Of a DNA stretch of 11,769 bases, positions 4,230-11,529 are shown piece by piece; the first letter of the stretch is position 1; every line of letters begins with the position of its first letter. Source of the stretch: Deinococcus roseus (GTDB lineage Bacteria; Deinococcota; Deinococci; Deinococcales; Deinococcaceae); contig NZ_BMOD01000052.1 of assembly GCF_014646895.1 (NCBI RefSeq), positions 1-11,769 on the forward strand. The letters are read 5' to 3'. The position numbers and the translations under genes were made by a program. Under the pieces are notes generated by a model. It did no database searches. It was not told where the DNA came from and saw nothing but the letters and a program-made list of their open reading frames with translations.

Positions 4230-6688
4230 TGTTCAGCAACCTGAAAAATCCACCTGAGTTCCTGATGGGCCTGCTGTCCAACACCCAGGAGGGTGTGCTT
4301 TTTGCGGACGCGCGGGGCAACGTGCTTGTGCTCAACAGGGTGGCCCGCGCACTGCTGGGGTTGTCTTCCCAGCAGGAACATCCCATCTCGTGGGAGGTGC
4401 ACGTCCAGCTGTTTCATGCGGACGGGCTCCGGTTGTTGAAAGGCTCAGAGACCCCGCTCACCCGGATCCTCAAAGGGAAGATGGTGCAGGATCAGGCCAT
4501 GGTCATCGAGACCCAGGATGGACAGCGCAGGCAGGTCTCATGTTCCGCAAGGCAAGTGCATGACGGTCAGGGAAAACTGCTCGGGGCCGTGATGAACCTG
4601 AAGGACCTCACCCCTGAAAACACCCTCCAGCAGGCCCTGCTGGCTTTGCAACAAAGCGAGACCCAGGAGCATGACCTCAAAAGCACCTGTGAACGCCTGC
4701 TGGGAGAAAACAAAGTGCTGAGGGGCATCACCCAGCGGCTTTTTACTGTGCTGAAAAGCGAAGACATTGCCCGGGTGATCCTGGAAGAAACCCTGCCTGT
4801 CTTTCCCCTGAAAAACGTCTCCATCTTCCTGAAAAACGTGGACCACACCCAGCTGCTGGTCACCTCCAGCGTCGGGGTCAATGCCCGCATCGTGGAGGAA
4901 CTGGCCCACAGCAGCCTGGACACGCTGCTGCCCCACAGCGAGGTGGCCCGCTTTGGTCAGGCCCAGTTTTACCCCATGGTGAAAAGCCTGCAAGAAAAGC
5001 ACCCTGAGCTGTCCTGGCTGGGCGAACACCTCTCGGAAGCTTCCCTGGCGTTTCTGCCCATCAAGGTCGGAAGTGAAACCATGGGCACCCTGTTCCTGCA
5101 GATGGAAGCCAGGACGCTGTTTCGGGAAGACGAACAGGATTTCATGGAGACCCTTGCCGATCAGGTGGCCCTGGCCATTGCACGTTTCCGGCTGCACCAC
5201 CTGGAACAACAAAACCTGAAAAACGGTGAAGAAACCATTGCCCGTCTGCAGGCCATTCTGGACCACGTGCCCCTCGGCATCGCGCTCAGGGGGGTGGACC
5301 TGGACGTGCAGGTGCTGAACGGCACCTCCAGCCCAGCGGCCCACCTGCTGGAAGTCACGGAAGATCCCATCCTCTCCGATCCCCTCAAGCAGGTGCTGAA
5401 AACCGGACAGCCTTTGCTGAGCGTCGAGTACCACCAGAGGGATCCGCTGGGCGGCAAAGAACAGAAGCACTGGTTGTTGAATTATTTTCCAGTGAAAACC
5501 ACCGATGGCCGCATCCTGGGGGTGGGCACCACTGCACAGGACATCAGTGAGCAGAAAAAAGCCGAGCAGGCCCTGAAAGAAAGCCAGCATTTCCTGCTGA
5601 GCATTCAGGACACCACCCCTGCAGTGATGTACCTGAGTGACACCACCCAGGGCCGGATTGTGTATGCCAACCGCCACCTGGAAGAAACCCTGGGTTACAC
5701 CACCGATGAAGTGCAGACCATGACCAGAGAAGAACTGGATGCCATTTTGCATCCCGAGGACCTGGGAAGCTTCGTGCAGCACCAGGAAACCGTGGCCCTG
5801 ATGGAAGACGACATCACCCTGGAGCGGGAATTCAGGATCCGCCACAAGGCCGGGCACTGGAAGTGGTTTTACAGCCGCCACCGGGTGTTCTCCCGGGACG
5901 ACACCGGCAAACCGGTGCTGGTGCTCTCCGGCATCCTGGACCTGACCAACCAGAAGGAGATGAAGGTGCTGCTGGAACTCCGGGAGCAGGAAATGCAGCA
6001 GTTGCATGCTGCCCAGCAAAGCCTGCTGGAAGACACCACCCATGAGATGAAATCTCCCCTCACCAGCATTCAGGGGAACATGGAGCTGCTGGAGCGTCAC
6101 CCTGAAATGCCCACCCAGGAACGTCAGGAAGTGGTGGAGGAAGTCAAGATGGAAGCCATCCGGCTCGGCAAACTGGTGCATGGCCTGCTCTGGCCTGCCA
6201 GAGCAGGCCATGTTGTGGAAGACCTGTCCGGGTCGGTGGCCCTGCATGCGGTGGCGTGGTCGGTGTGGAAGAGCCTCAAGAAACAACACCCACAGCTGTT
6301 CTTCAAGCTCGGTCATGTCGACCAGGTGGACATGGAGGGCAACCTGGACCACCTGAGGCAACTGCTCATCATCCTGATCGACAATGCCGCCAAGTACACC
6401 CTGGTGGGGGGCCGCATCAGCCTGAGCATGGTTCGCATGGAAACCCAGGTGGAAATTCGCATCCGGGACACCGGAATTGGCCTGAAAAATGACGACCTGC
6501 AACGGGTCTTTGAGCGCTTTTACCGGGTGGACCCCTCCCGAAATCCCCAGGGGGATCCCGGAGGCTCCGGTCTGGGCCTTTCCATCGCGAAATCCATTGT
6601 GGCCGAGCATGGCGGGAGCCTGTGGCTGGAAAGTGAACCCGGTGAGGGCACCGAGGCAGTGGTGCATTTGCCCCTGGGTCACCGGTGA
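4226..6688 (+). CDS. Soluble multi-PAS/GAF sensor histidine kinase
   Basis: This is an intact 820-residue kinase. I choose the ATGATG at 4226/4229, behind GGGGAG, over the in-frame start at 4133, whose product begins with 31 unrecognised residues. Approximate domains: PAS (10-125), GAF (161-325), PAS (340-446), PAS with C-terminal motif (453-577), HisKA (594-660) and HATPase (707-816). The H-box reads DTTHEMKSPLTSI with the phosphorylated His near 606. The N-box is IDNAAKYT (Asn 720), the G1 box is IRDTGIGL (Asp 748), the F-box is FERFYRVD, and the G2 box is GSGLGLSIA. All core residues are present. No membrane segment is visible, so it should sense a cytoplasmic signal through the PAS and GAF domains; no ligand is indicated. 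It is orphaned: the only regulator nearby is the interrupted receiver domain at 1614. Confidence 0.92.
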   Translation: MMFSNLKNPPEFLMGLLSNTQEGVLFADARGNVLVLNRVARALLGLSSQQEHPISWEVHVQLFHADGLRLLKGSETPLTRILKGKMVQDQAMVIETQDGQRRQVSCSARQVHDGQGKLLGAVMNLKDLTPENTLQQALLALQQSETQEHDLKSTCERLLGENKVLRGITQRLFTVLKSEDIARVILEETLPVFPLKNVSIFLKNVDHTQLLVTSSVGVNARIVEELAHSSLDTLLPHSEVARFGQAQFYPMVKSLQEKHPELSWLGEHLSEASLAFLPIKVGSETMGTLFLQMEARTLFREDEQDFMETLADQVALAIARFRLHHLEQQNLKNGEETIARLQAILDHVPLGIALRGVDLDVQVLNGTSSPAAHLLEVTEDPILSDPLKQVLKTGQPLLSVEYHQRDPLGGKEQKHWLLNYFPVKTTDGRILGVGTTAQDISEQKKAEQALKESQHFLLSIQDTTPAVMYLSDTTQGRIVYANRHLEETLGYTTDEVQTMTREELDAILHPEDLGSFVQHQETVALMEDDITLEREFRIRHKAGHWKWFYSRHRVFSRDDTGKPVLVLSGILDLTNQKEMKVLLELREQEMQQLHAAQQSLLEDTTHEMKSPLTSIQGNMELLERHPEMPTQERQEVVEEVKMEAIRLGKLVHGLLWPARAGHVVEDLSGSVALHAVAWSVWKSLKKQHPQLFFKLGHVDQVDMEGNLDHLRQLLIILIDNAAKYTLVGGRISLSMVRMETQVEIRIRDTGIGLKNDDLQRVFERFYRVDPSRNPQGDPGGSGLGLSIAKSIVAEHGGSLWLESEPGEGTEAVVHLPLGHR

Positions 6689-6858
6689 TTCCAGCGGCAA
6701 GCTGAAGTTGTATCGTTTTGGGGCCGTCCACAGCGATCCAGGAAGCCTGGCGGATTCGTCCTGACCTTCAAATCCCGTTTGATCGCCAGTGTTCCATTTT
6801 CCTGGCAGAATTTCGCTGGACCTGTTGGACTGGTTTTGGTGAATGAAAAGGAGAAGAA

Positions 6859-7167
6859 ATGAAACACCTGATCGTGACCTCCATGTTGTTTTCTGTCGGA
6901 TTCACCCAGGACACCCACATGAGGATGCAGAACATGAATTGCATGCAGATGATGCAGACACCCAACATGCAGATGATGAACCTCACTGACAAGGACCACA
7001 CCCAGGCGTTCCTCATCATGATGGTCGCCCATCATCAGGGGGCAATTGACACGGCTGAAATGGAAGTCAAAATGGGCAAAGACCCCACAGTGAAAACCTG
7101 GGCCAGACAGATCATTGCTGCCCAGCAGAAAGAAATTGTCCTGAGAGACAGTCCGAAAACCGTCTGA
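6859..7167 (+). pseudogene. Met-rich DUF305 protein, C-terminus cut by an IS5-type element
   Basis: ATG 6859 has a clear GGAGAAG site upstream. A short hydrophobic N-terminus suggests export, though no clean cleavage site is visible. Residues about 20-42 hold nine Met in some 22 positions, with one Cys, the sort of segment that binds Cu(I) or Ag(I). The DUF305 core follows: DKDHTQAFLIMMVAHHQGAI, then DTAEMEVKMGKDPTVKTWAR and QIIAAQQKEI, where the HHQGAID motif is diagnostic. Family members normally continue with a Met/Trp-containing end. Here the match stops at EIV, and the last eight residues (LRDSPKTV) appear to be encoded by an IS5-type terminal repeat starting near 7145. Only a short C-terminal piece is missing, so a partly functional protein is possible. 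Such proteins are commonly found near copper or heavy-metal genes. Confidence 0.75.
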
Positions 7168-7169
7168 GG

Positions 7170-7203
7170 ATGACAAAACAGCATTGAATTGATAAAATGC
7201 TGT
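7170..7203 (+). promoter_or_regulatory. Putative transposase promoter and overlapping inverted repeat
   Basis: ATGACA (7170-7175), a 17-base spacer and TAAAAT (7193-7198) resemble a sigma-70 promoter. ACAGCATT (7178-7185) and AATGCTGT (7196-7203) are a perfect inverted repeat; the second arm overlaps the ATG at 7197. The -10 overlaps that start codon, so either the promoter or the start is misassigned. Confidence 0.35.
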
Positions 7204-7550
7204 CTGTAACGAGAAAGCCTTACCCCAGTGACCTCACCGACCGTGAATGGGCACTGCTCGAACCCCTCATTCCCTCCACCAAACCCGGTGGTCGGTCTGC
7301 AAGCATTCCCAGACGAGAAATCGTCAACGCTCTGCTCTACGTGCTCTGTCAGGGCACTTCCTGGCGGGCCTTACCCCACGACTTTCCCCACTGGAAAACC
7401 GTCTATGAATCCTTCCGACTCTGGAAGAAAACCGGCGTGTGGGAAAAGGCCAGCCAGAAACTGGTCAGGACGTATCGCAGCCTGGACGGACGAAATGAAA
7501 ATCCCACTGCAGCCTGGACTGGTGGTCAGAACCAGAGTTGCGAAGGAGGG
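7197..7550 (+). pseudogene. IS5-family (IS427-like) transposase, N-terminal fragment
   Basis: From ATG 7197 the frame reads YPSDLTDREWALLEPLIPS, PRREIVNALLYVLCQGTSWR and ALPHDFPHWKTVYESFRLWK, the typical N-terminal domain of IS427-group IS5 transposases (the insertion-element protein DUF4096 region). After SLDGRNENPTAAW the expected D-S-Q-S-V-K, containing the first catalytic Asp, is replaced by divergent residues. Near 7550 the DNA turns into a Tn3 transposase end in another frame; the IS5 frame itself stops at 7565. The catalytic core is entirely absent. The start has no Shine-Dalgarno. Confidence 0.78.
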
Positions 7551-7830
7551 TGCAGCGGAATTTGAACAGGGGGAACTGCTGCATGAACTGCGTCGTGCGG
7601 CCTACTTGCATGGCCGGGGGGAGGTGCGGGATCGGTCATTGCGGGCGCAGAGCAAACGGGCGAGTGGGCTGAATGTGCTGACCACCATGATCGCGGTGTG
7701 GAACACCGTGTACCTGCAGGAAGCCATCAAGCAACTCCGTCTGGAAGGAGAAATCATCCCGGATGAGCTGATTGAGCGGCTTTCGCCCCTGAATTTTGAG
7801 CACATCATTTTTTCTGGGGATTACGTGTGA
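7551..7830 (+). pseudogene. Tn3-family transposase (TnpA), C-terminal fragment
   Basis: In the frame ending at TGA 7828-7830 the product reads EQGELLHELRRAAYLHGRGE, VRDRSLRAQSKRASGLNVLT, AVWNTVYLQEAIKQLR and ends LSPLNFEHIIFSGDYV. This is the recognisable last 90 residues of Tn3-family TnpA, which usually ends close to W-E-H-I-N-L-T-G-D-Y-V-W. Here the final Trp codon appears to have become a stop. The fusion to the IS5 fragment is out of frame with the IS5 ATG. A full TnpA has around 1,000 residues, so at least nine tenths are missing. No Tn3 terminal repeat was found downstream. Confidence 0.82.
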
Positions 7831-8092
7831 CGGGAAGATCAGGTGCCGGAGGAGGGGAAGCGTCGACCATTGTTGAAGGAGGAACCCGTGCTGATTTTGG
7901 AATGACAAAACCCATGACGTTGTCGTTATCATGTTGACGAAACCCGTTTGATTTTGTCAGTAGAATGGAGAGGCAAAAGGACTGTCTGGGAGACCAATTC
8001 TATAAATGGTCAGAGATCAGTAAAAACAGGTCAAGTCAGGGGAAACAATCCTGCATGGCAAAAAGCACATTCCTTAATCATTGGCATGACCC
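7831..8092. other. Non-coding stretch between Tn3 and MFS remnants
   Basis: No frame with recognisable protein features is present. The stretch contains the repeat cluster at 7903-7959. The remaining sequence, which is AT-richer than the flanks, shows no clear promoter or terminator, and no typical Tn3 end (a G or C quadruplet followed by the 38-bp repeat) could be identified. Confidence 0.4.
7903..7959. repeat. Composite repeat: two TGACRAAACCC modules bounded by inverted TGACAAAA
   Basis: TGACAAAACCC (7903-7913) and TGACGAAACCC (7935-7945) are direct repeats with one mismatch, 32 bp apart. Each is followed within 6-8 bases by TTGTC, so each module is itself a loose palindrome. The whole is closed by TTTTGTCA (7952-7959), the exact inverse of 7903-7910. 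The layout resembles a recombinase or regulator binding array. Confidence 0.5.
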
Positions 8093-8660
8093 CTGAATGG
8101 ACTGGTGGCAACGGTGGCCATGACCACCCTGGTGGTGGGTCCCTTTTACCTTTCTGCAGGATTGTCGCTGGATGCCCGTCGGGTCGGACTGGTGATGTCC
8201 TGCGGCCCTCTGGTTTCTGCACTGATGGGCCTTCCAGCAGGCCGTCTGGTGGACCGCTTTGGACCCCTGTCGATGGTTTTGCTGGGACTCAGTGGGATGC
8301 TGACGGGATCCGTGCTGTTGTGCAGCTCTGGGTTTGCTGGCATCGCTGGTTATGTTTTTCCGCTGGTGGTCCTCACGGCTGGATACGCCCTGTTGCAGGC
8401 CGCCAACAACACCGCCCACATGACTGCTGTGAACCCAGCACAGCGGTGTCCTTTCCGGTTTGCTGGGATTGTCCCGCAGCCTTGGCCTGATCACGGGTGC
8501 ATCGCTGATGGGAGGGGTGTATGTGGTGGGGGCTGCACTGCACAGGCTGGCCAGCCCTGCAGCAGGAGCCACCACAGGCATGCAGGTCACTTCTGGGTTG
8601 GCTGCCTGTCTGTTGGGTGTGGCCCTTGCTCTGGCTGTTTTTGGTCAGAGGGGAGACAAA
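8093..8660 (+). pseudogene. MFS drug exporter (DHA2-like), C-terminal half, frameshifted
   Basis: Similarity to major facilitator exporters begins abruptly near 8093 with NGLVATVAMTTLVVGPFYLS, without a credible start codon. Then follow RVGLVMSCGPLVSALMGLPA and GRLVDRFG, the latter resembling MFS motif A, then several hydrophobic segments up to AANNTAHMTAVNPAQR. At about 8444 the frame shifts (a net loss of two bases explains it), and the second frame continues VLSGLLGLSRSLGLITGASL then MGGVYVVGAALHRL and GLAACLLGVALALAVFGQRG. Similarity fades near 8660, although this frame stays open to 8849. About half of a 14-helix EmrB/QacA-type exporter is represented. The gene lacks its 5' half and is shifted, so it is dead. 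Confidence 0.75.
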
Positions 8661-8725
8661 AGGTTTTTCAGAACGCAGGATTCCCCCAGTCAGAAGTCTG
8701 CCTGTTCCCGTCTGAACTGCTCCTG

Positions 8726-8746
8726 GAGGTGCCGAGAGGGCACCTC
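8726..8746 (+). terminator. Hairpin between the MFS remnant and the ATPase gene
   Basis: GAGGTGCC (8726-8733) and GGCACCTC (8739-8746) form a perfect 8-bp stem with a GAGAG loop. No T-run follows, so it is at best a weak terminator separating the remnant from the ATPase promoter. Confidence 0.35.
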
Positions 8747-8838
8747 GCTGCTCCAGATGGAACTCGGGTTTTATCGTTTCGAATGGACTTTTGCCTTCAC
8801 TGGGCGATCTGGACCCGCCAGATTGTGTCCAGACCAGA

Positions 8839-8868
8839 TTGTCATCTGAACAGCCGTTCAGATATCAT
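8839..8868 (+). promoter_or_regulatory. Promoter of the metal ATPase operon, leaderless start predicted
   Basis: TTGTCA (8839-8844), an 18-base spacer and TATCAT (8863-8868) each match five of six consensus bases. A start seven bases after the -10 falls on the A of ATG 8875, so the mRNA would have no leader. This agrees with the poor Shine-Dalgarno before that ATG. The whole spacer is occupied by the operator palindrome. Confidence 0.7.
8844..8863 (+). promoter_or_regulatory. ArsR/SmtB-type operator
   Basis: ATCTGAAC (8844-8851) and GTTCAGAT (8856-8863) are perfect inverted arms around AGCC. TGAAC-N-GTTCA palindromes within the promoter spacer are the known binding sites of SmtB, CzrA and ZiaR. 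The CadC-type repressor encoded at 11110 is the obvious ligand. Bound repressor would cover the spacer and touch both hexamers. Confidence 0.82.
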
Positions 8869-8874
8869 GGATGA

Positions 8875-11043
8875 ATGAAGGATGCCCACGTCAACACCCT
8901 CACCTATTTTGTGGACGACATGGACTGCGCCAATTGCGTCAAAAAAGTCGAAGCCGCCACTGCACGCCTCCCCGGAGCGCAGGTGAAACGCAGCAACTTC
9001 ACCACCCAGATCCTGGAGGTGGACCTGGACGAAACCCAGACCTCCAGGGCCACCCTGGAAAAAAACCTGCGCGACATGGGGTATGGCCCCAGCCTCAAAC
9101 AGGAAAATGGTCAGGCCCCTCACATCCATGACCACCCCCACGACCACGGGCACAGCCACACCCACGAACACGAAAGCGGTCCCTGGTACCAGACCAGACA
9201 GGGCAAACTGGTGTGGCAAAGCGGCCTGCTGTTGCTGCTGGCTTACGGTCTGGGTTTTGTTTTTCCCCACTTTGCAAAATGGTTTTACATTGCTGCCACG
9301 GCCCTGGGGGTCTGGCCCCTGCTCAAGAAAGCCTACGCTTCCGCACGCCTGGGAGATGCTTTCAGCATCAACATGCTGGTCAGTGTGGCTTCCATCGGAG
9401 CCCTGCTGATCGGTGCAGAAGCCGAGGGGGCCGTGGTGGTGTTCTTCTTCGCCATCGGAGAACTTTTAGAAGGGGTTGCAGCAGGCCGGGCCAGATCCAG
9501 CATCAAAGCGCTGGCTGCCTTGCAACCCAAAACCGCCACCCTGCTGGAAAACGGGCAGACCCGCGAGGTGGGCGCAGACACCCTGCAGGCTGGTCAGATC
9601 GTGCGCGTTTCCCCCGGAGGCCGCATCCCTGCAGACGGCACCATTCTGGAAGGACAGAGCAGCATTGATGATTCTCCGGTCACCGGAGAGAGCGTCCCGG
9701 TCAGCAAAGGACCGGGCAGCAGCGTGTATGCGGGCTCCATCAACACCGAAGCCAACCTGACCATCAAAGTGGAGAAAGCCGCCCAGGACAACACCATCGC
9801 CCGAATCATCAAGATGGTGGAGGAGGCCGAGGAATCCAGGGCCCCCACCTCCCGTTTCATTGACCGTTTCAGCCAGCGGTACACCCCTTTTGTGGTGCTG
9901 GTCAGTGTGCTCACCATCCTGGTTCCCCCGCTGCTTTTTCAGGGCAACTGGCAGGAGTGGCTGTACAAGGGCATCAGCATCCTGCTGATTGGCTGCCCCT
10001 GTGCGCTGGTGCTCTCCACACCTGCGGCCATCACCTCCGGCATTGCAAGTGGGGCCAGACGGGGTTTGCTGATCAAAGGCGGCGCAGCGCTGGAAGCCAT
10101 TGGCAGCGTGAAAACCGTGGCTTTCGACAAAACCGGAACCCTCACCCAGAACAAACCCCAGGTGACAGACGTGATCCACCTGCAGGGCACCCCCGAAGAA
10201 GCCCTCAGGCTGGCGGCGGCTGTGGAAGCAGGGTCCCAACATCCTCTGGCAAAAGCCATTGTGGAAAAAGCTGTGGAAAAAGCTGCAGAGCACACCAGCA
10301 AACAGCCGCCCCCAGAAGCCACAGAGGCCCGCGCCCTGTCTGGCAAAGGGGTGAGCGCCAGGATTGATGGTGTCCTTCACCTGGTGGCCTCTCCGAAACA
10401 TGCCTCCACCCTCACGGACCTCTCCGCACAGCAGCCCCAGATCACTGCCCTGGAACAGCAAGGCAAAACCGTGGTGGTGCTGCTGCGAGACACCACACCG
10501 CTGGCCCTGATCGCCATTCGCGATGAAGCCCGCAGCGACGCAAAAGCCGCCATTGCAGAACTGAAAAACCTGGGGGTGCAGGCAGTGATGCTGACCGGAG
10601 ACAACCAGCGCACAGGCAAAGCCATTGCAGGCAACCTGGGTCTGGAGGTGCAAGCCGAACTGCTGCCCGAAGACAAACTCAGGATCATCCGTGGGCTGAA
10701 AGACCAGGGGGGCATCGCCATGGTGGGAGACGGCATCAACGACGCCCCCGCACTGGCAGAAGCCACGGTGGGCATTGCCATGGGCGGAGGCACCGACGTG
10801 GCGCTGGAAACCGCCGATGCAGCTTTGCTGCGCAGCCAGACCCGCGATGTGCCTGCCCTGATCCAGCTTTCCCGGCGCACCATGGGAAACATCCGGCAGA
10901 ACATCACCTTCGCACTGGGCCTCAAAGCCATCTTCCTGGTCACCACGCTGCTGGGTTACACCAACCTGTGGATGGCAATCCTGGCCGACACCGGAGCCAC
11001 CATGCTGGTCACGGCCAATGCCCTGAGGCTGCTCAGAAAGTGA
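8875..11043 (+). CDS. zntA: Zn2+/Cd2+/Pb2+-exporting P1B-type ATPase (ZntA/CadA)
   Basis: The intact 722-residue membrane pump uses ATP to expel soft divalent cations. An N-terminal HMA domain carries MDCANC (Cys 18 and 21). A linker at residues 83-99 has nine His in 17 positions and could bind zinc. Further on are TGES (270-273) in the actuator domain, CPC (374-376) in the sixth membrane helix, DKTGT with the phosphorylated Asp 418, an HP motif (SQHPLAKA) in the nucleotide-binding domain, and GDGIND (618-623). The last helix region LADTGATMLVTANALRL contains the Asp typical of the zinc/cadmium/lead subgroup (P1B-2). Length and motif order are normal for ZntA/CadA. ATG 8875 is chosen because the promoter predicts transcription starting there. 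The repressor gene follows 66 bases later without a terminator, so both form an autoregulated operon. The exact metal range cannot be read from sequence. Confidence 0.95.
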   Translation: MKDAHVNTLTYFVDDMDCANCVKKVEAATARLPGAQVKRSNFTTQILEVDLDETQTSRATLEKNLRDMGYGPSLKQENGQAPHIHDHPHDHGHSHTHEHESGPWYQTRQGKLVWQSGLLLLLAYGLGFVFPHFAKWFYIAATALGVWPLLKKAYASARLGDAFSINMLVSVASIGALLIGAEAEGAVVVFFFAIGELLEGVAAGRARSSIKALAALQPKTATLLENGQTREVGADTLQAGQIVRVSPGGRIPADGTILEGQSSIDDSPVTGESVPVSKGPGSSVYAGSINTEANLTIKVEKAAQDNTIARIIKMVEEAEESRAPTSRFIDRFSQRYTPFVVLVSVLTILVPPLLFQGNWQEWLYKGISILLIGCPCALVLSTPAAITSGIASGARRGLLIKGGAALEAIGSVKTVAFDKTGTLTQNKPQVTDVIHLQGTPEEALRLAAAVEAGSQHPLAKAIVEKAVEKAAEHTSKQPPPEATEARALSGKGVSARIDGVLHLVASPKHASTLTDLSAQQPQITALEQQGKTVVVLLRDTTPLALIAIRDEARSDAKAAIAELKNLGVQAVMLTGDNQRTGKAIAGNLGLEVQAELLPEDKLRIIRGLKDQGGIAMVGDGINDAPALAEATVGIAMGGGTDVALETADAALLRSQTRDVPALIQLSRRTMGNIRQNITFALGLKAIFLVTTLLGYTNLWMAILADTGATMLVTANALRLLRK

Positions 11044-11109
11044 AACCTCACAGGAGCTCATTCAGGGGTTCAATTCAGGCAAAAAAGCTGGCCTGCAATG
11101 GAGGCAATG

Positions 11110-11472
11110 ATGGAGATTGTTCAGGACGACATGTGTGAAACCAGCTGCGTGCACCCGGAGGCGGTCAACCAGGCCAGGGCCGCGCTGCCTTCAGAAGAAT
11201 GCGTCGATCTGGCCAGTGCCCTGCTCAAGGCCGTGGCAGACCCCACCCGCCTGAAGATCCTGGCGGCGCTTTCTGCCACAGAATTGTGCGTGTGTGACCT
11301 GGCCCTGGTGGTGGGCATCACCGAATCCAACACCAGCCACCAGCTCAGGCTTTTGCGGGCCAACCGCCTGGTGAATTACCGCAAAGAGGGCCGGGTGGCG
11401 TATTACCGCCTCACCGATGACCATGTGCGTGAACTGCTGAAAAGTGCTGTGGAGCACGCACAGGAACGCTGA
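11110..11472 (+). CDS. cadC: CadC-type ArsR/SmtB metal-responsive repressor
   Basis: This winged-helix repressor of 120 residues releases its operator when it binds metal. Numbering from ATG 11110, a CETSC motif (Cys 9 and 13) and ELCVCDL (Cys 60 and 62) match the four-Cys alpha3N sensing site of Staphylococcus CadC. DDHVRELLKSAVEHAQE near the end provides Asp 103, His 105, His 116 and Glu 119, the alpha5 zinc site of SmtB and CzrA. The recognition helix region is ESNTSHQLRLLRANRLV and the wing is YRKEGRVAYYRL. Start codons at 11098 and 11107 are possible; GGAGG at 11100-11104 lies five bases before ATG 11110, so I favour that one. It shares an operon with the ATPase and probably binds the palindrome at 8844-8863. 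Having both sites predicts response to Cd/Pb and Zn. Intact. Confidence 0.93.
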   Translation: MEIVQDDMCETSCVHPEAVNQARAALPSEECVDLASALLKAVADPTRLKILAALSATELCVCDLALVVGITESNTSHQLRLLRANRLVNYRKEGRVAYYRLTDDHVRELLKSAVEHAQER

Positions 11473-11500
11473 GCTGCACCTTGAGACCAGAGCAACACCT

Positions 11501-11529
11501 CCTGCAGGGCCTTTTTCGCAGGCTTTTTT
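11501..11529 (+). terminator. Possible terminator after cadC
   Basis: CCTGC (11501-11505) and GCAGG (11518-11522) can pair, and a run of six T follows (11524-11529), 28 bases after the repressor stop. The 5-bp stem is short for an intrinsic terminator. Confidence 0.4.

Larger units (their letters stand above)
7145..7550 (+). mobile_element. IS5-type insertion sequence remnant (left end and transposase start)
   Basis: The left end is placed at GAGACAGTCCGAAAAC (about 7145), next to a TGA that would suit the TNA target of IS427-type elements, and exactly where DUF305 similarity ends. It runs through the N-terminal part of the transposase and breaks near 7550, where Tn3-type coding sequence begins. 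The right end is missing. Confidence 0.6.

Noticed and set aside
4538..6700. Very long minus-strand open frame (about 720 codons) opposite the kinase
   Set aside because: It is the antisense shadow of a clearly recognisable kinase. Its composition is His/Gln-rich, as expected from reversed CTG/CAG/GTG codons, and no domain is visible.
7831..7902. Tn3 terminal inverted repeat just after the TnpA stop
   Set aside because: No G or C quadruplet with a 38-bp Tn3-like end could be recognised, so the transposon terminus is not called.
9466..11061. Long minus-strand open frame (about 530 codons) opposite the ATPase
   Set aside because: It is a mirror of the P1B ATPase with low-complexity Gly/His/Gln composition and no motif.
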